Shown here: positions 40,008 to 48,961 of the stretch, one piece after another
Position numbering within the stretch: the stretch's first letter is position 1
Layout of the letters: each line of letters opens with the position of its first letter
Assembly (NCBI GenBank): GCA_016713735.1
Contig: JADJOP010000005.1
Span: 124,001-188,000, forward strand
Direction of reading: 5' to 3'
DNA length: 64,000 nt
Source: Bryobacterales bacterium
GTDB lineage: Bacteria > Acidobacteriota > Terriglobia > Bryobacterales > Bryobacteraceae
Notes under the pieces: generated by a model
Seen by the model: the letters and a program-made list of their open reading frames with translations, nothing else
What the model was told of the DNA's origin: nothing
The model's database searches: none
Position numbers and translations under genes: made by a program

Positions 40008-41810
40008 ATGCGCCTCGCCACGGAACGTCCTCTTCAGGGTTCAGACGTTCTCGGCAACTGGCTGCCCGACGCTCCGCCCTTTGCCGGCCGCCTGATTGAG
40101 CGCCTCCTCGGCGTCGATCGCCTCGTTGATCTCTATTCCAGCGCCGAGCGCGATCCGGACAAGACGCTCTTTTCCGCGCTCCTCAATCAGCTCTCCGCTC
40201 ACTGCCATGTCGAGCAGGAGGAATTGAACCGCATCCCCGCGCAAGGCCCCGTGGTGGTGGTCTCCAATCATCCCTTCGGCATGCTCGATGGCGTTGCCCT
40301 CGGCGCGATTCTCGTCGGTCTGCGCAAGGACGCCCGCCTGCTGGCCAATCGCATGCTCGGCATCGCCCCCGGCTTTGCCCGCCACTGCATCTTCGTCGAC
40401 CCCTTCGGCACGCGTCAGGCGAAGGTCTCTAACGTCCGCGCCTACCGCGAGGCCACCCGCTTCCTCACCAACGGCGGTCTGCTGGGCGTGTTCCCCGCCG
40501 GTGAAGTTGCTTCCTGGGACCCGGCGCGGCAATCCGTCGTCGAGCGCCCCTGGTCGCCCGCCATCGCCGCTCTCATCCGCCGCACGGGAGCCACGGTGGT
40601 CCCCGTGCATTTCGAGGGCGCCAATAGCCTGCCGTTTCATCTCCTCGGTATGGTCCATCCCTTCCTGCGCACGGCGCGCCTGCCGCATGAGTTCTTCAAC
40701 AAGGCAGGCCAGACCATCCGCCTGCGCATCGGCCATCCCATCGCTCCAGCCAAGCTCGCCACGTTCGACACCGATGTCGACGCCATCCAATACCTCCGCT
40801 GGCGCACCGAACTGCTTGCCCATCGCCGCGCCATCTCCATACGCTCCGCGCCGCAACGCCAGGCTCCGCTGGCCATCCCTGTCTCGCCCACGGCGCTGCG
40901 CCGCGAACTCGACGCTCTGCCCCCCGCCGCTACGGTCGAAGCCAACTCCGGCTGGCGCGTCATCATCTCTCCGGCGCAACCCATGCCGCTCGTCATGCAG
41001 GAAATCGGACGCGTGCGCGAACTCACCTTCCGCGCCGCCGGCGAAGGCACGGGAGAACCCGCTGACCTCGACCGCTTCGATCCCCACTACCTCCATCTCG
41101 TCCTCTGGAATGAGGCCGATCAACGCATTGCCGGCGGTTATCGCCTTGGCCTCACGCCTGACCTGCTGGCCCGTGGCGGTGTTCGCGCCCTATATACGAG
41201 CACGCTCTTCCACTTCGACCCGCGGTTCTTCTCGCACATCGGCCCGGCCGTCGAGTTGGGCCGCAGCTTCGTTCACCCGGCCTACCAAAAACAATTCGCC
41301 CCGCTTCTGTTGTTGTGGAAGGGCATCGGCGCCTGGCTCGCCCGCCACCCCGAAACGCCCGTCCTCTTCGGAGCCGTCAGCATCAGCAACGAATACACCG
41401 ACGCCAGCCGCCGCCTCATCGTCGAATACAGCCGCGCCCAGATCGACCGCGACCCTCTCTCCCGCCTCGTGCGCCCGCGCTGCCCGTTCCGCCCCCAGTT
41501 CCACACACGCCTCGACACCACAGCCCTGCGCCGCTTTGCCCAAACCCTCGACGACCTGCAAGCCCCGCTCGCCGATCTCGAACCTGATGGCAAAGGCGTA
41601 CCCATCCTCCTCCGTCAATACGCCAAGCTCGGCGGACGCCTCCTCGGCTACCACGTCGACTCGCGCTTCTCTGACACCCTCGATGGCCTCATCCTGGTCG
41701 ACCTGCGCCAATCCGAACCGCAAGCTCTGGAACGCTACATGACCCGCGCCGGCGCCGCCGCCTTCCTTGCCTACCACGCCGATTCCTCCGCTCCGAGGCT
41801 CGCCGGGTGA
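40008..41810 (+). CDS. OlsF-like bifunctional acyltransferase (PlsC-like plus GNAT-like domains)
   Basis: The product has 600 residues. The N-terminal half (about 40-280) is a lysophospholipid-acyltransferase-like domain with VVVVSNHPFGMLDG, IFVDPFGT, LLGVFPAGEVASW and VVPVHFEGANS. The C-terminal half (about 300-520) resembles the N-acyltransferases of ornithine-lipid synthesis (OlsB-type hemolysin/GNAT fold), with GRVRELTFR, VELGRSFVHPAYQ and LFGAVSISNEY. This two-domain order matches OlsF, where the C-terminal domain makes the amide and the N-terminal domain the ester bond of an aminolipid. The amino acid headgroup cannot be told from sequence. It is the first gene of a five-gene operon. 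Confidence 0.82.
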   Translation: MRLATERPLQGSDVLGNWLPDAPPFAGRLIERLLGVDRLVDLYSSAERDPDKTLFSALLNQLSAHCHVEQEELNRIPAQGPVVVVSNHPFGMLDGVALGAILVGLRKDARLLANRMLGIAPGFARHCIFVDPFGTRQAKVSNVRAYREATRFLTNGGLLGVFPAGEVASWDPARQSVVERPWSPAIAALIRRTGATVVPVHFEGANSLPFHLLGMVHPFLRTARLPHEFFNKAGQTIRLRIGHPIAPAKLATFDTDVDAIQYLRWRTELLAHRRAISIRSAPQRQAPLAIPVSPTALRRELDALPPAATVEANSGWRVIISPAQPMPLVMQEIGRVRELTFRAAGEGTGEPADLDRFDPHYLHLVLWNEADQRIAGGYRLGLTPDLLARGGVRALYTSTLFHFDPRFFSHIGPAVELGRSFVHPAYQKQFAPLLLLWKGIGAWLARHPETPVLFGAVSISNEYTDASRRLIVEYSRAQIDRDPLSRLVRPRCPFRPQFHTRLDTTALRRFAQTLDDLQAPLADLEPDGKGVPILLRQYAKLGGRLLGYHVDSRFSDTLDGLILVDLRQSEPQALERYMTRAGAAAFLAYHADSSAPRLAG

Positions 41811-42301
41811 ACTTCCAACACTGGAACTACAAGTCGGCGCTGTTCAGCTCCACCATCCGCGCCCTCCTCTTCCTGCTCGCCAACCTCCGCTCCGGCTGGC
41901 ACGCGGCCACCGGCGCCATGCTCGCCGAGTTCACCTACCGCGCCATTACGGCCGGCTTCTACGGCGCCCTCACGCAGTCCTTCCGGCGCGTCCAACCGCC
42001 CTGGAAGGGCACCCTCGGCGCGCTCCTCATCGTGCCCCTCATCACACACAGCATCGAGTTCACCATCCACTACCTGCGCGGCACGCCCAATCTGAAAACC
42101 TCCATGATCGCCTCCCTCTGCTTCACCCTGGTTTCCACCAGCTTCAACCTCTTCGCCATGCGCCGCGGCGCTCTCGTCAGCGGACGCGACGCATGGTCCA
42201 TCGCCGACGACATGCGCGCACTTCCCGCACTCATCGCCGGATTCCTCGGCGCCGGCCCGATGTGGCTCTGGCGCTGCGCGGCGCGAAAGCCCGCCCGATG
42301 A
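41807..42301 (+). CDS. Small integral membrane protein, unknown function
   Basis: The product has 164 residues and starts at GTG 41807, overlapping the acyltransferase stop by 4 bases. It has three or four hydrophobic segments (about 14-25, 70-88, 100-118, 140-157). The N-terminal landmark is FSSTIRALLFLLANLRSG. No family is recognised. Overlap with genes on both sides implies that it acts with the lipid-modifying enzymes, perhaps as a membrane anchor or transporter. Confidence 0.72.
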   Translation: MNFQHWNYKSALFSSTIRALLFLLANLRSGWHAATGAMLAEFTYRAITAGFYGALTQSFRRVQPPWKGTLGALLIVPLITHSIEFTIHYLRGTPNLKTSMIASLCFTLVSTSFNLFAMRRGALVSGRDAWSIADDMRALPALIAGFLGAGPMWLWRCAARKPAR

Positions 42302-43596
42302 AGACCCTCCATTTCACCAATTCCTGGCATGAACGCTCTGGAGGAATCCGCACCTTCTACCTCCAACTCATGCGCCACGCGCCCGCGCACAATCACGAAA
42401 TGTGCATGGTCGTGCCCGCCGCCCAGGACGGCATCGAAGAGATCAACTCCCACGCCCGCGTCCGCTACCTGCGCTCCTGGCATGCGCCCTTCAACCGCGC
42501 CTACCGCATGCTCGCGCCGCACGGTTACCTCGCGCCGCGCTCCCCCATTGCCCGCATTCTGAATGAGGAATCGCCCGACCTCGTCGAGATCTGCGACAAA
42601 TACTCGCTGCCCTATCTCGGCGGCCTCATTCGCATCGGCCTGCTTCCCGGCTACCGCGCGCGTCCCACCGTCACTGCGCTCTCCTGCGAACGGCTCGACG
42701 AAAACATCGCCGCCTACCTCGGCCTTGGCCCTTCCGCCAGCGCCCTTGCTCCGCACCTTCTGCGCTGGCTCTACTTCCCCCTCGCCGATCACCACATCGC
42801 CGTCAGCCGCCACACCGCCGGTGAGCTGCACGAGGTCTCCAACGGCCACAAAGTCACCCGCGGCCTTTGGTTAGGCCCCATGGGCGTTGACCTTGACACC
42901 TTCTCTCCCTCCCTGCGCACGCGCCCCTACGCCGCCGGCGGCGAGTTGAATTTGCTCTACGCCGGCCGCCTGGTTCCGGAAAAAAACACGCAGTTGCTGC
43001 TCGACACCATGGCCCGCCTCGGCGACACCATCTCCGCCCGCCTCCTCATTGCCGGCGACGGCATTCTGCGCCCACAGTTGCAGCGCGCCGCCGCCACGCT
43101 GGCTCCCGGACGCGTCGTCTTCCTCGGCCACATCACCTCACGCCAGGAACTGGCCCGCCTGATCGCCAACGCCGATGCCTTCCTTCATCCCAACCCGCGT
43201 GAACCGTTCGGCATCGCCCCGCTGGAAGCCATGGCCTCCGGCGCCCCTCTCGTCGCGCCCACCACAGGCGGCGTCACCACCTACGCCCACCCCGGCAACG
43301 CCTGGCTCAGTGAACCCACCGGCGATGCCTTCGCCTCCGCCATCCGTTCCATCTTCTTCGAACCCGAGGACCGCCAGCGCCGCGTTGCCGAGGCCCTGCT
43401 CACCGCCTCGCGCTTCGGCTGGCCTGAAGCCGCCGCCCACTTCTTCCGCCTCTACGCCGCCCTCCACGCCATCCGCCTCGGATCTTCCCCGGAACATTTT
43501 CCTCCTGCGTTGTTTTATTCCACGACACACCGTTCCTGTTTTGACCCGTCCGGACTCGCGAGCAGCGGTCTTTACAACAAATTCACAGGGAAATGA
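42298..43596 (+). CDS. GT4-family glycosyltransferase
   Basis: The product has 432 residues with a GT-B fold. The N-terminal acceptor domain begins MKTLHFTNSWHERSGGIRTF. The C-terminal donor domain has LLYAGRLVPEKNTQLLLDTM and the E-x7-E motif in EPFGIAPLEAMASG. It should transfer a sugar, probably from a nucleotide donor, to a lipid or glycan acceptor at the cytoplasmic membrane face. The start is the ATG overlapping the previous stop (ATGA). The C-terminal 40 residues (after LHAIRLG) look less conserved. Confidence 0.87.
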   Translation: MKTLHFTNSWHERSGGIRTFYLQLMRHAPAHNHEMCMVVPAAQDGIEEINSHARVRYLRSWHAPFNRAYRMLAPHGYLAPRSPIARILNEESPDLVEICDKYSLPYLGGLIRIGLLPGYRARPTVTALSCERLDENIAAYLGLGPSASALAPHLLRWLYFPLADHHIAVSRHTAGELHEVSNGHKVTRGLWLGPMGVDLDTFSPSLRTRPYAAGGELNLLYAGRLVPEKNTQLLLDTMARLGDTISARLLIAGDGILRPQLQRAAATLAPGRVVFLGHITSRQELARLIANADAFLHPNPREPFGIAPLEAMASGAPLVAPTTGGVTTYAHPGNAWLSEPTGDAFASAIRSIFFEPEDRQRRVAEALLTASRFGWPEAAAHFFRLYAALHAIRLGSSPEHFPPALFYSTTHRSCFDPSGLASSGLYNKFTGK

Positions 43597-43597
43597 T

Positions 43598-44764
43598 TTG
43601 AGCGTAACTCCCTTCCTTCATCCTCAACCCGTGCCCCACCATTCCCTCACGTTCGCCTGGAAGCACCAAGCCGCCGCCGCTTCGTTCCGCACCGGCGTCT
43701 CCCTGCACAGCCACACGCTCCACTCCGTCGAGAGCCTCACCTTCATCCCGCGCGTGGCCTCGCGCATCCCGGTCCTCATGAGCGCCATTGACCGGCAGCG
43801 CGACAAATACCGCGCCCTGCATGGACGCGATCTCGATCTCCACAACGCCCACTGGACCCCGCCGCTCTCGGCCCAGCAGGCCTACTCCATCGAATCCGCC
43901 CAGATCGAGGCCCTCGGCCTGGCCCCGCTGGTTTCCCTTTCCGACCACGACAACATCGACGCCGCCGGTCGCCTTCACATGGTTGAGGAAACCCGCCACG
44001 TTCCCATCTCTGTGGAGTGGACCGTCCCGTTCGGCGATAGCTTCTTCCACCTTGGCATCCACAACCTGCCCGCCGCCTCCGCCCACGCCATGATGGAGGC
44101 GATGGCGGAATATACCGCCGCCGCCACACCGCCGCGCCTCGGCGAGATCCTCGAGTGGATCGCCTGGAACGAGGAGGTTCTCGTCGTCTTCAACCACCCT
44201 TGCTGGGATGAAAAAGGCGTCGGAGCCGAACGCCACGACTTCCTCTCTCGGCGCTTCCTCCAACGCTGCGGCCGATGGGTCCACGCCCTCGAACTGAACG
44301 GCCTGCGCCCCTGGGCCGAAAACAAGCGCGCCATGGCCCTGGCCTCTGATTTCGACCGCCCCGTCCTATCCGGCGGCGACCGCCACGGCTGCGAGCCCAA
44401 TGCCAACATCAACCTCACCAACGCCGCCACCTTTGGCGAATTCGTCGGCGAGGTCCGCGCCCAGGGCCTCAGCAACGTTCACTTCCTCCCCCAATACGCC
44501 GACTCCCTCGTCTACCGCCAGATCCAATGCATCGCCGATGTGCTCGGTGATCAGCCCGCCCATTCGCTTGGCTGGATGCGTTGGAACGACCGCATCTTCT
44601 ACCGTCTCCCCTCGGGCGAGTTGCAGCCGCTGAGCCGCCTCTGGACTCGCGGCGCCCCCTGGATCGTCGCCTCGTTCGTCAACCTCATCCGCGCCTCACA
44701 GCAGCGCCACATGCGCAGCGCCCTCAAGGTGTGGCTCCCCCCGCAGCGGGAGTTTGCCCGATGA
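43598..44764 (+). CDS. PHP-domain phosphoesterase-like protein
   Basis: The product is about 388 residues if translation starts at TTG 43598, next to the previous stop with AGGGA upstream; GTG 43631 is a second option. The PHP metal-site landmarks are SLHSHTLHS, LVSLSDHDNID, NHPCWDE and SGGDRHGC. PHP proteins hydrolyse phosphate esters using several metal ions. In this operon it may trim a phosphorylated lipid or sugar intermediate. It overlaps the following glycosyltransferase gene by 4 bases. Confidence 0.8.
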   Translation: MSVTPFLHPQPVPHHSLTFAWKHQAAAASFRTGVSLHSHTLHSVESLTFIPRVASRIPVLMSAIDRQRDKYRALHGRDLDLHNAHWTPPLSAQQAYSIESAQIEALGLAPLVSLSDHDNIDAAGRLHMVEETRHVPISVEWTVPFGDSFFHLGIHNLPAASAHAMMEAMAEYTAAATPPRLGEILEWIAWNEEVLVVFNHPCWDEKGVGAERHDFLSRRFLQRCGRWVHALELNGLRPWAENKRAMALASDFDRPVLSGGDRHGCEPNANINLTNAATFGEFVGEVRAQGLSNVHFLPQYADSLVYRQIQCIADVLGDQPAHSLGWMRWNDRIFYRLPSGELQPLSRLWTRGAPWIVASFVNLIRASQQRHMRSALKVWLPPQREFAR

Positions 44765-46002
44765 CGCACCGCCCCCGCATCGCCCTCTTCACCGACACCT
44801 TCCACGAGGTGAATGGCGTTGCCCTCACCTGCCGCCAGTTCGCCGCCCATGCCGCCGCACACGGCGCGCCCTTCCTGCGCGTCCACCCCGGCACGCACAC
44901 CAGGACCTTTCGCGAAGGCGCGCAATCGGTGTGCGAACTGGCTGCCTCGCCGCTCTCCATTCGCTTTGAGACCGACCTGCGTTTCGACCTCCTCTTTCTC
45001 CGCCACAAAGCCCTCCTCCGCGATCAGCTTGAGCGGTTCCAGCCCGGCTGGATTCACGTCACCTCACCCGGCCACATCTCCATCCTGGGCGTCATCCTGG
45101 CTCACGAAATGAGCATCCCGCTGGCCGCCAGCTGGCACACCAACGTTCATCAGTTCGGCGCCCAACGTCTGGCCAAACTCCTGGCCCCCCTGCCGGAGCG
45201 GCTTCGCGCACCCGCCGTCCAGCGCGCCGAATCCGCGATCCTCTCCCTCACCGCGCGTTACTACCGCATCGCGCGGCTGCTGTTTGCGCCTAACCCCGAA
45301 CTCTGCCAGATGCTCGCCGCCCGCACCGGCAAACCCGTCCATCCCATGCATCGCGGCGTCGACCTCTCGCTCTACCGTCCCCGCCCCGTCGCGCGGTCCG
45401 CCGGCGCGCCGCTCACCATCGGCTACGTCGGCCGCCTCACTCCGGAGAAAAACCTGCGCCTGCTCGCCGCCGTGCAAGGTCACCTGCGCGAGCGCGGCAT
45501 TCCCGCCCGCTTCCTCATCGTCGGCCAGGGCAGTGAAACCGCCTGGCTCCGCGCCAACCTCCCCGGCGCTGAACTCCCGGGCGTCCTCCGCGGCGAGGCC
45601 CTCGCCCACGCCTACGCCTCCATGGACATCTTTGCCTTCCCCTCCCAAACCGACACCTACGGCAATGTCGTTCAGGAGGCGAAAGCCTGCGGAGTGCCCG
45701 TCGTGGTGACCTCCGGCGGCGGACCTAAATTCCTCGTTGACCATGGCGTCGACGGCATCGTCACCGACACCGCCGATGAGTTCATCCAGGCCATCCTGCT
45801 GCTCGCTCAGGACCACGGCCTGCGCGCGCGCATGGGCGACTCCGCCTTCTCATCCGCGCAGTCCCTGAGTTGGGACGCCGTCTTCAACTCCGTCTACCAG
45901 GCCTACCAGGGGGCCACGCTCCCGCTCGCAAACTCCCCCGCGCGGTTGCTTCCCGCCCTGGCTCCCCTCAGCCGGCTGCCTCGGCACGAAAATCAGGCCT
46001 AG
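44761..46002 (+). CDS. GT4-family glycosyltransferase (PimB/MgtA-like)
   Basis: The product has 413 residues. The N-terminus RIALFTDTFHEVNGVALTCR and the central IHVTSPGHISILGVILAHEM and SWHTNVHQF resemble alpha-mannosyl- and glucosyltransferases of the PimB/MgtA group that glycosylate membrane lipids. The donor domain shows IGYVGRLTPEKNLRLL and DTYGNVVQEAKACG, where an aspartate takes the first position of the E-x7-E motif. It is the last gene of the operon and converges on the SulP gene. A glycolipid or polar-lipid product is inferred from the acyltransferase partner. Confidence 0.87.
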   Translation: MTHRPRIALFTDTFHEVNGVALTCRQFAAHAAAHGAPFLRVHPGTHTRTFREGAQSVCELAASPLSIRFETDLRFDLLFLRHKALLRDQLERFQPGWIHVTSPGHISILGVILAHEMSIPLAASWHTNVHQFGAQRLAKLLAPLPERLRAPAVQRAESAILSLTARYYRIARLLFAPNPELCQMLAARTGKPVHPMHRGVDLSLYRPRPVARSAGAPLTIGYVGRLTPEKNLRLLAAVQGHLRERGIPARFLIVGQGSETAWLRANLPGAELPGVLRGEALAHAYASMDIFAFPSQTDTYGNVVQEAKACGVPVVVTSGGGPKFLVDHGVDGIVTDTADEFIQAILLLAQDHGLRARMGDSAFSSAQSLSWDAVFNSVYQAYQGATLPLANSPARLLPALAPLSRLPRHENQA

Positions 46003-46027
46003 TGGCCGCAACGGCCCGCACTCGAGC

Positions 46028-47614
46028 TTAGTGGCCGTCGCCCGGCGGTTCTCCTTGCGGAATCAAGCTCGAGTTGCTCGCCGTCGGCCGCCCCCCCACC
46101 GGCGCCCGGTAGCGCTCTTCCAGGTCATCCCACTCCACCACCAGAGACGAGCCGAGCTCCTCATGCTGCTTGCGCCAGTTGTGAATCAGCTCCAAACAGG
46201 CATGATCGATGTAGTTCAACTTCTCAAAATGCAGGTGCACACTCTGGCCCGACGGTACCGAATCGAGTTCCTTGGCCAGCTTCGGCAGCGCCACGAACGT
46301 CGCCGCCCCCTCCAGATAGAGGTCCATCCGCCGGTCGGCCTCGCAGGCCACGCAGCGCACCGACAGATGCGTGAAGGTGTAGAGCAGCTTGCCCACGGCC
46401 AGCACCACGCCCAACACTACGCCCGTCAGCAGATCGGTCACCACAATGCCCAGCAGCGTCACGGCATAGACGGCCACTTCGGCCCTGCCGAAGCGCGCCA
46501 GTATTCGCACCCTGGCCGGGTTGAACAGCTTGAAACCGGTGTACACCAGAATCGCCGCCAACCCCGATGTCGGAATCAGCCGCAGCACATTCGGCAGCGC
46601 CACGATCGTGAGCAGCAGCCAGAAGCCATGCAAAATCGCTGACCACTTGGTCGTCGCGCCGGCATTCACGTTGGCGCTGGAGCGCACAATCACCCCCGTC
46701 ATCGGCAGCGCCCCCACAAATCCGCACAGCATGTTGCCCACCCCCTGCGCCGCCAGTTCCCGGTCGTAGTCGGCGCGCGGCCCCTTGTGCATCTGGTCCA
46801 CCGCCGACGTCGACAGCAGCGTCTCCGCGCTGGCGATAAAGGCCAGCGCCGCCGCCACACCCAGCATCTCTTTCGAGAGCATCTTCCCGAGCGTCTCCGC
46901 CGTCGGGTACAGGAAGGAGTCCACCAGCGCGTCGGGCACCTTCACGTAGCTGATGTCCAGCTTCAGGATCATCGCGATCCCCGACACCAGCAGGATCGCC
47001 AGCAGCGGCCCTGGCACGTTGGTCAGCCTCGACGGCCGGAACTTCTCCCACAACACCATCGTCACGATCGTGATCACTCCGATCATGGCTGCAATGTGGT
47101 GGCTCGTCCCATCCAGCGGAAAGATCCCCTTATACACCGACTCCGGAATCGACATCAGGTTGGCCAGCCCCGTCCCGCGCGGCTGGTCGTCCACCATGAT
47201 GTGAAACTGCGAGGCGAAGATCAGCACCCCGATCCCCGCCAGCATGCCGTGAATCACCGATGGCGAAATCGCCCGGAACCACTGCCCCGTCTTGAACAGC
47301 CCCGCCGCCAACTGCATCACTCCGGCCACCAGCACTACCGTCCCCAGCATCGGCAACCCGTAGTTCTGCACCAGTTCCCACACCAGCACCGTCAGGCCCG
47401 CCGCCGGACCACTCACCTGCAGCGGCGCTCCCCCAATCAGCCCCACCAGTACGCCGCCCACAATCCCCGCCACCAGCCCCGCCGCCGGCGGTACGCCCGA
47501 AGCAATCGCCACGCCCATGCACAGCGGCAACGCTACAAGGAACACCACCACCGAGGCCAGCACGTCCTTCCCTGGTGGAAGGGCCAGTCCGCGCGCTTGG
47601 TTCGTTGTCTTCAT
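46028..47614 (-). CDS. SulP-family anion transporter with STAS domain
   Basis: The product has 528 residues. About 12 transmembrane helices (about 15-410) include the SulP stretches VFLVALPLCMGVAIASGVPP, GGAPLQVSGPAAGLT and GALPMTGVIVRSSANVNAG. A STAS domain (about 430-505, with SGQSVHLHFEKLNYIDHACLELI) forms the cytoplasmic C-terminus. The family moves sulfate, bicarbonate or other anions; the close similarity of the core to carbonate-type carriers (SulP with GAPLQVSGPAAG) leaves both options open. ATG 47614 is preceded by GAGGAGACT. It lies downstream of an ArsR gene and a small secreted protein on the same strand. Confidence 0.9.
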   Translation of the reverse strand: MKTTNQARGLALPPGKDVLASVVVFLVALPLCMGVAIASGVPPAAGLVAGIVGGVLVGLIGGAPLQVSGPAAGLTVLVWELVQNYGLPMLGTVVLVAGVMQLAAGLFKTGQWFRAISPSVIHGMLAGIGVLIFASQFHIMVDDQPRGTGLANLMSIPESVYKGIFPLDGTSHHIAAMIGVITIVTMVLWEKFRPSRLTNVPGPLLAILLVSGIAMILKLDISYVKVPDALVDSFLYPTAETLGKMLSKEMLGVAAALAFIASAETLLSTSAVDQMHKGPRADYDRELAAQGVGNMLCGFVGALPMTGVIVRSSANVNAGATTKWSAILHGFWLLLTIVALPNVLRLIPTSGLAAILVYTGFKLFNPARVRILARFGRAEVAVYAVTLLGIVVTDLLTGVVLGVVLAVGKLLYTFTHLSVRCVACEADRRMDLYLEGAATFVALPKLAKELDSVPSGQSVHLHFEKLNYIDHACLELIHNWRKQHEELGSSLVVEWDDLEERYRAPVGGRPTASNSSLIPQGEPPGDGH

Positions 47615-47937
47615 GTCCAGTCTCCTCAATCGGCAAATGCCGGGTTCCCCGCTGTTCGCATCCGCGGCAGCATCCGCGCCGGCATGGCGTTCTCACTCGC
47701 CGCCGCCTTGACCCGTTCCCGCGGAAACATATCTGACTCGAGATGTTCAATTCCCCGATGATTCTTGTCCATGGCTCTCGCGCTGGATCGTTCCCTCGGT
47801 TCCCTCGCCGCCTTCGACTTCCGGCCCGCTCGCCGCTGCGCACTCGCGCAACGCTTCTCAGGCGGACCCGGGGCCCTGCGCCGGCCGGCGCTGTGTGGCG
47901 ACGAGCGGCTGTGTTCCTGTTTCGATGGGGGGGGGAA
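47615..47937. other. Intergenic region of 323 bases with a G9 tract
   Basis: The stretch between the small secreted protein and the SulP gene holds the SulP ribosome site, a G9 run (47927-47935) and GC-rich sequence. No convincing coding sequence or RNA was found. An internal promoter for SulP is possible. Confidence 0.35.
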
Positions 47938-48312
47938 CTAGGAGTGACGCACAGGTGGGGCGCGTCCAGGTGGCGTCAGGTGGAAAGCCGGCTTACGCTT
48001 GAACACCAGCCGCGCCGAGTCAGTGCACGACCATGAGGCCGCTGTGCCCATTTCCGGGCAAGCCGCGGTCAGGCCATCAGCGCCAGCCCCATGCCCGCTC
48101 GAGCCCTGCTCGCGCGGAACCAGTACGTGCGGGGTCTCTTCGTGGTGGTGGTCGCCGTCCAGCCGGATACCGCCGGATCGCGCCGGCCGTTGAACCCGGT
48201 TTCGATTCGGTGAGTGCGACTGGCTACGATGCGTGGACGCGGGCGCCCGTACCGCTAGCAGGCATGCCAGCAGCGGCAGGAGACTGACCCAGAGCCGCGT
48301 CTTTCTTCGCAT
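47938..48312 (-). CDS. Small secreted histidine-containing protein, unknown function
   Basis: The product has 124 residues. It has a basic n-region and hydrophobic core (MRRKTRLWVSLLPLLACLLA) giving a signal peptide. The mature part includes a GDHHHEE patch near residue 55 that might bind metal, and two cysteines near residues 85-95. Its ATG overlaps the stop of the ArsR gene (TGATG), which supports translation. No family is recognised, and composition alone would not prove that it is a gene. Confidence 0.55.
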   Translation of the reverse strand: MRRKTRLWVSLLPLLACLLAVRAPASTHRSQSHSPNRNRVQRPARSGGIRLDGDHHHEETPHVLVPREQGSSGHGAGADGLTAACPEMGTAASWSCTDSARLVFKRKPAFHLTPPGRAPPVRHS

Positions 48313-48704
48313 CAATCATCAGTTGGCTCCATTCGAACCGGAACCGTGCCGCCCGTTGGAGACCAGATCACACGGGCCTGTTCCACCGCCGCACGCATCT
48401 CGTGCTCTTGTGTCAGGTCCCGCTCTATGAAGTCTAATCCACCCCGCACCCACTCCGCCAGCTTCGCCTGCGTCAGCCGGTAAAATACGTGCCGGCCCTC
48501 GCGGCGTTCGGCCACAATCCGGTGCGCCCGCAACACCGCCAGGTGTTGCGAAACGCTGGAATGGCTGATGCCCAGCGCCTTCTGCAGCCCGTTTACATCC
48601 ACTTCGCCCTCGCGCAACTCCTCCACCAGCCGCACGCGATGGGGATTGGCAAGCACTGCAAACAGCGACGATAATTCCCGACTGACAGTAACCCTGGCCG
48701 GCAC
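48312..48704 (-). CDS. ArsR-family transcriptional repressor
   Basis: The product has 130 residues. The winged helix-turn-helix runs from about 12 to 95, with LFAVLANPHRVRLVEEL, LQKALGISHSSVSQHLAVLRAH (recognition helix) and RREGRHVFYRLT (wing). There is no cysteine anywhere, so classical thiol-based arsenic, cadmium or persulfide sensing is excluded; a histidine-based or organic ligand site is possible. GTG 48704 has GGAGGT upstream. It overlaps the next gene and lies upstream of the SulP transporter, so it probably controls that cluster and itself through the palindrome at 48729-48744. Confidence 0.9.
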   Translation of the reverse strand: MPARVTVSRELSSLFAVLANPHRVRLVEELREGEVDVNGLQKALGISHSSVSQHLAVLRAHRIVAERREGRHVFYRLTQAKLAEWVRGGLDFIERDLTQEHEMRAAVEQARVIWSPTGGTVPVRMEPTDD

Positions 48705-48721
48705 GTAGTTCGACCTCCAAA

Positions 48722-48744
48722 GTTATAGATTCGCATATTTGAAT
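48722..48744 (-). promoter_or_regulatory. ArsR promoter: -10 element plus ATTC-N8-GAAT operator
   Basis: On the minus strand TATAAC (48722-48727) is a -10 element 17 bases before the GTG start. The preceding 16 bases (48729-48744) form the imperfect palindrome ATTCAAATATGCGAAT. It fills the spacer between -10 and -35, so bound repressor would exclude RNA polymerase. ATTC-N8-GAAT is the operator pattern I recall for SqrR/BigR-type ArsR proteins. Confidence 0.6.
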
Positions 48745-48961
48745 GTAATGATGCAAACCCTCCACTCGCGAACCCGCCGCTTCGAGCAGGGCCCCTCCCC
48801 CTGTTCACTCGTGGACTTTTCGCTCCTCGGCGCCCACCAAGGGCCGGCGACGAACCGGGCCAGCCGCCACAGCGCCGCGCGCCACGGCTCCAGCGCGTCC
48901 CTCTTTCGATGCGATCCGGCAATCCGCCCCATCCAACGGCAGCAAGGCTGACGCCGCGGCT

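Noticed and set aside
47927..47935. G9 tract as a frameshift site in the small secreted protein
   Set aside because: It lies just after the stop codon, so a length change would not affect the predicted product.
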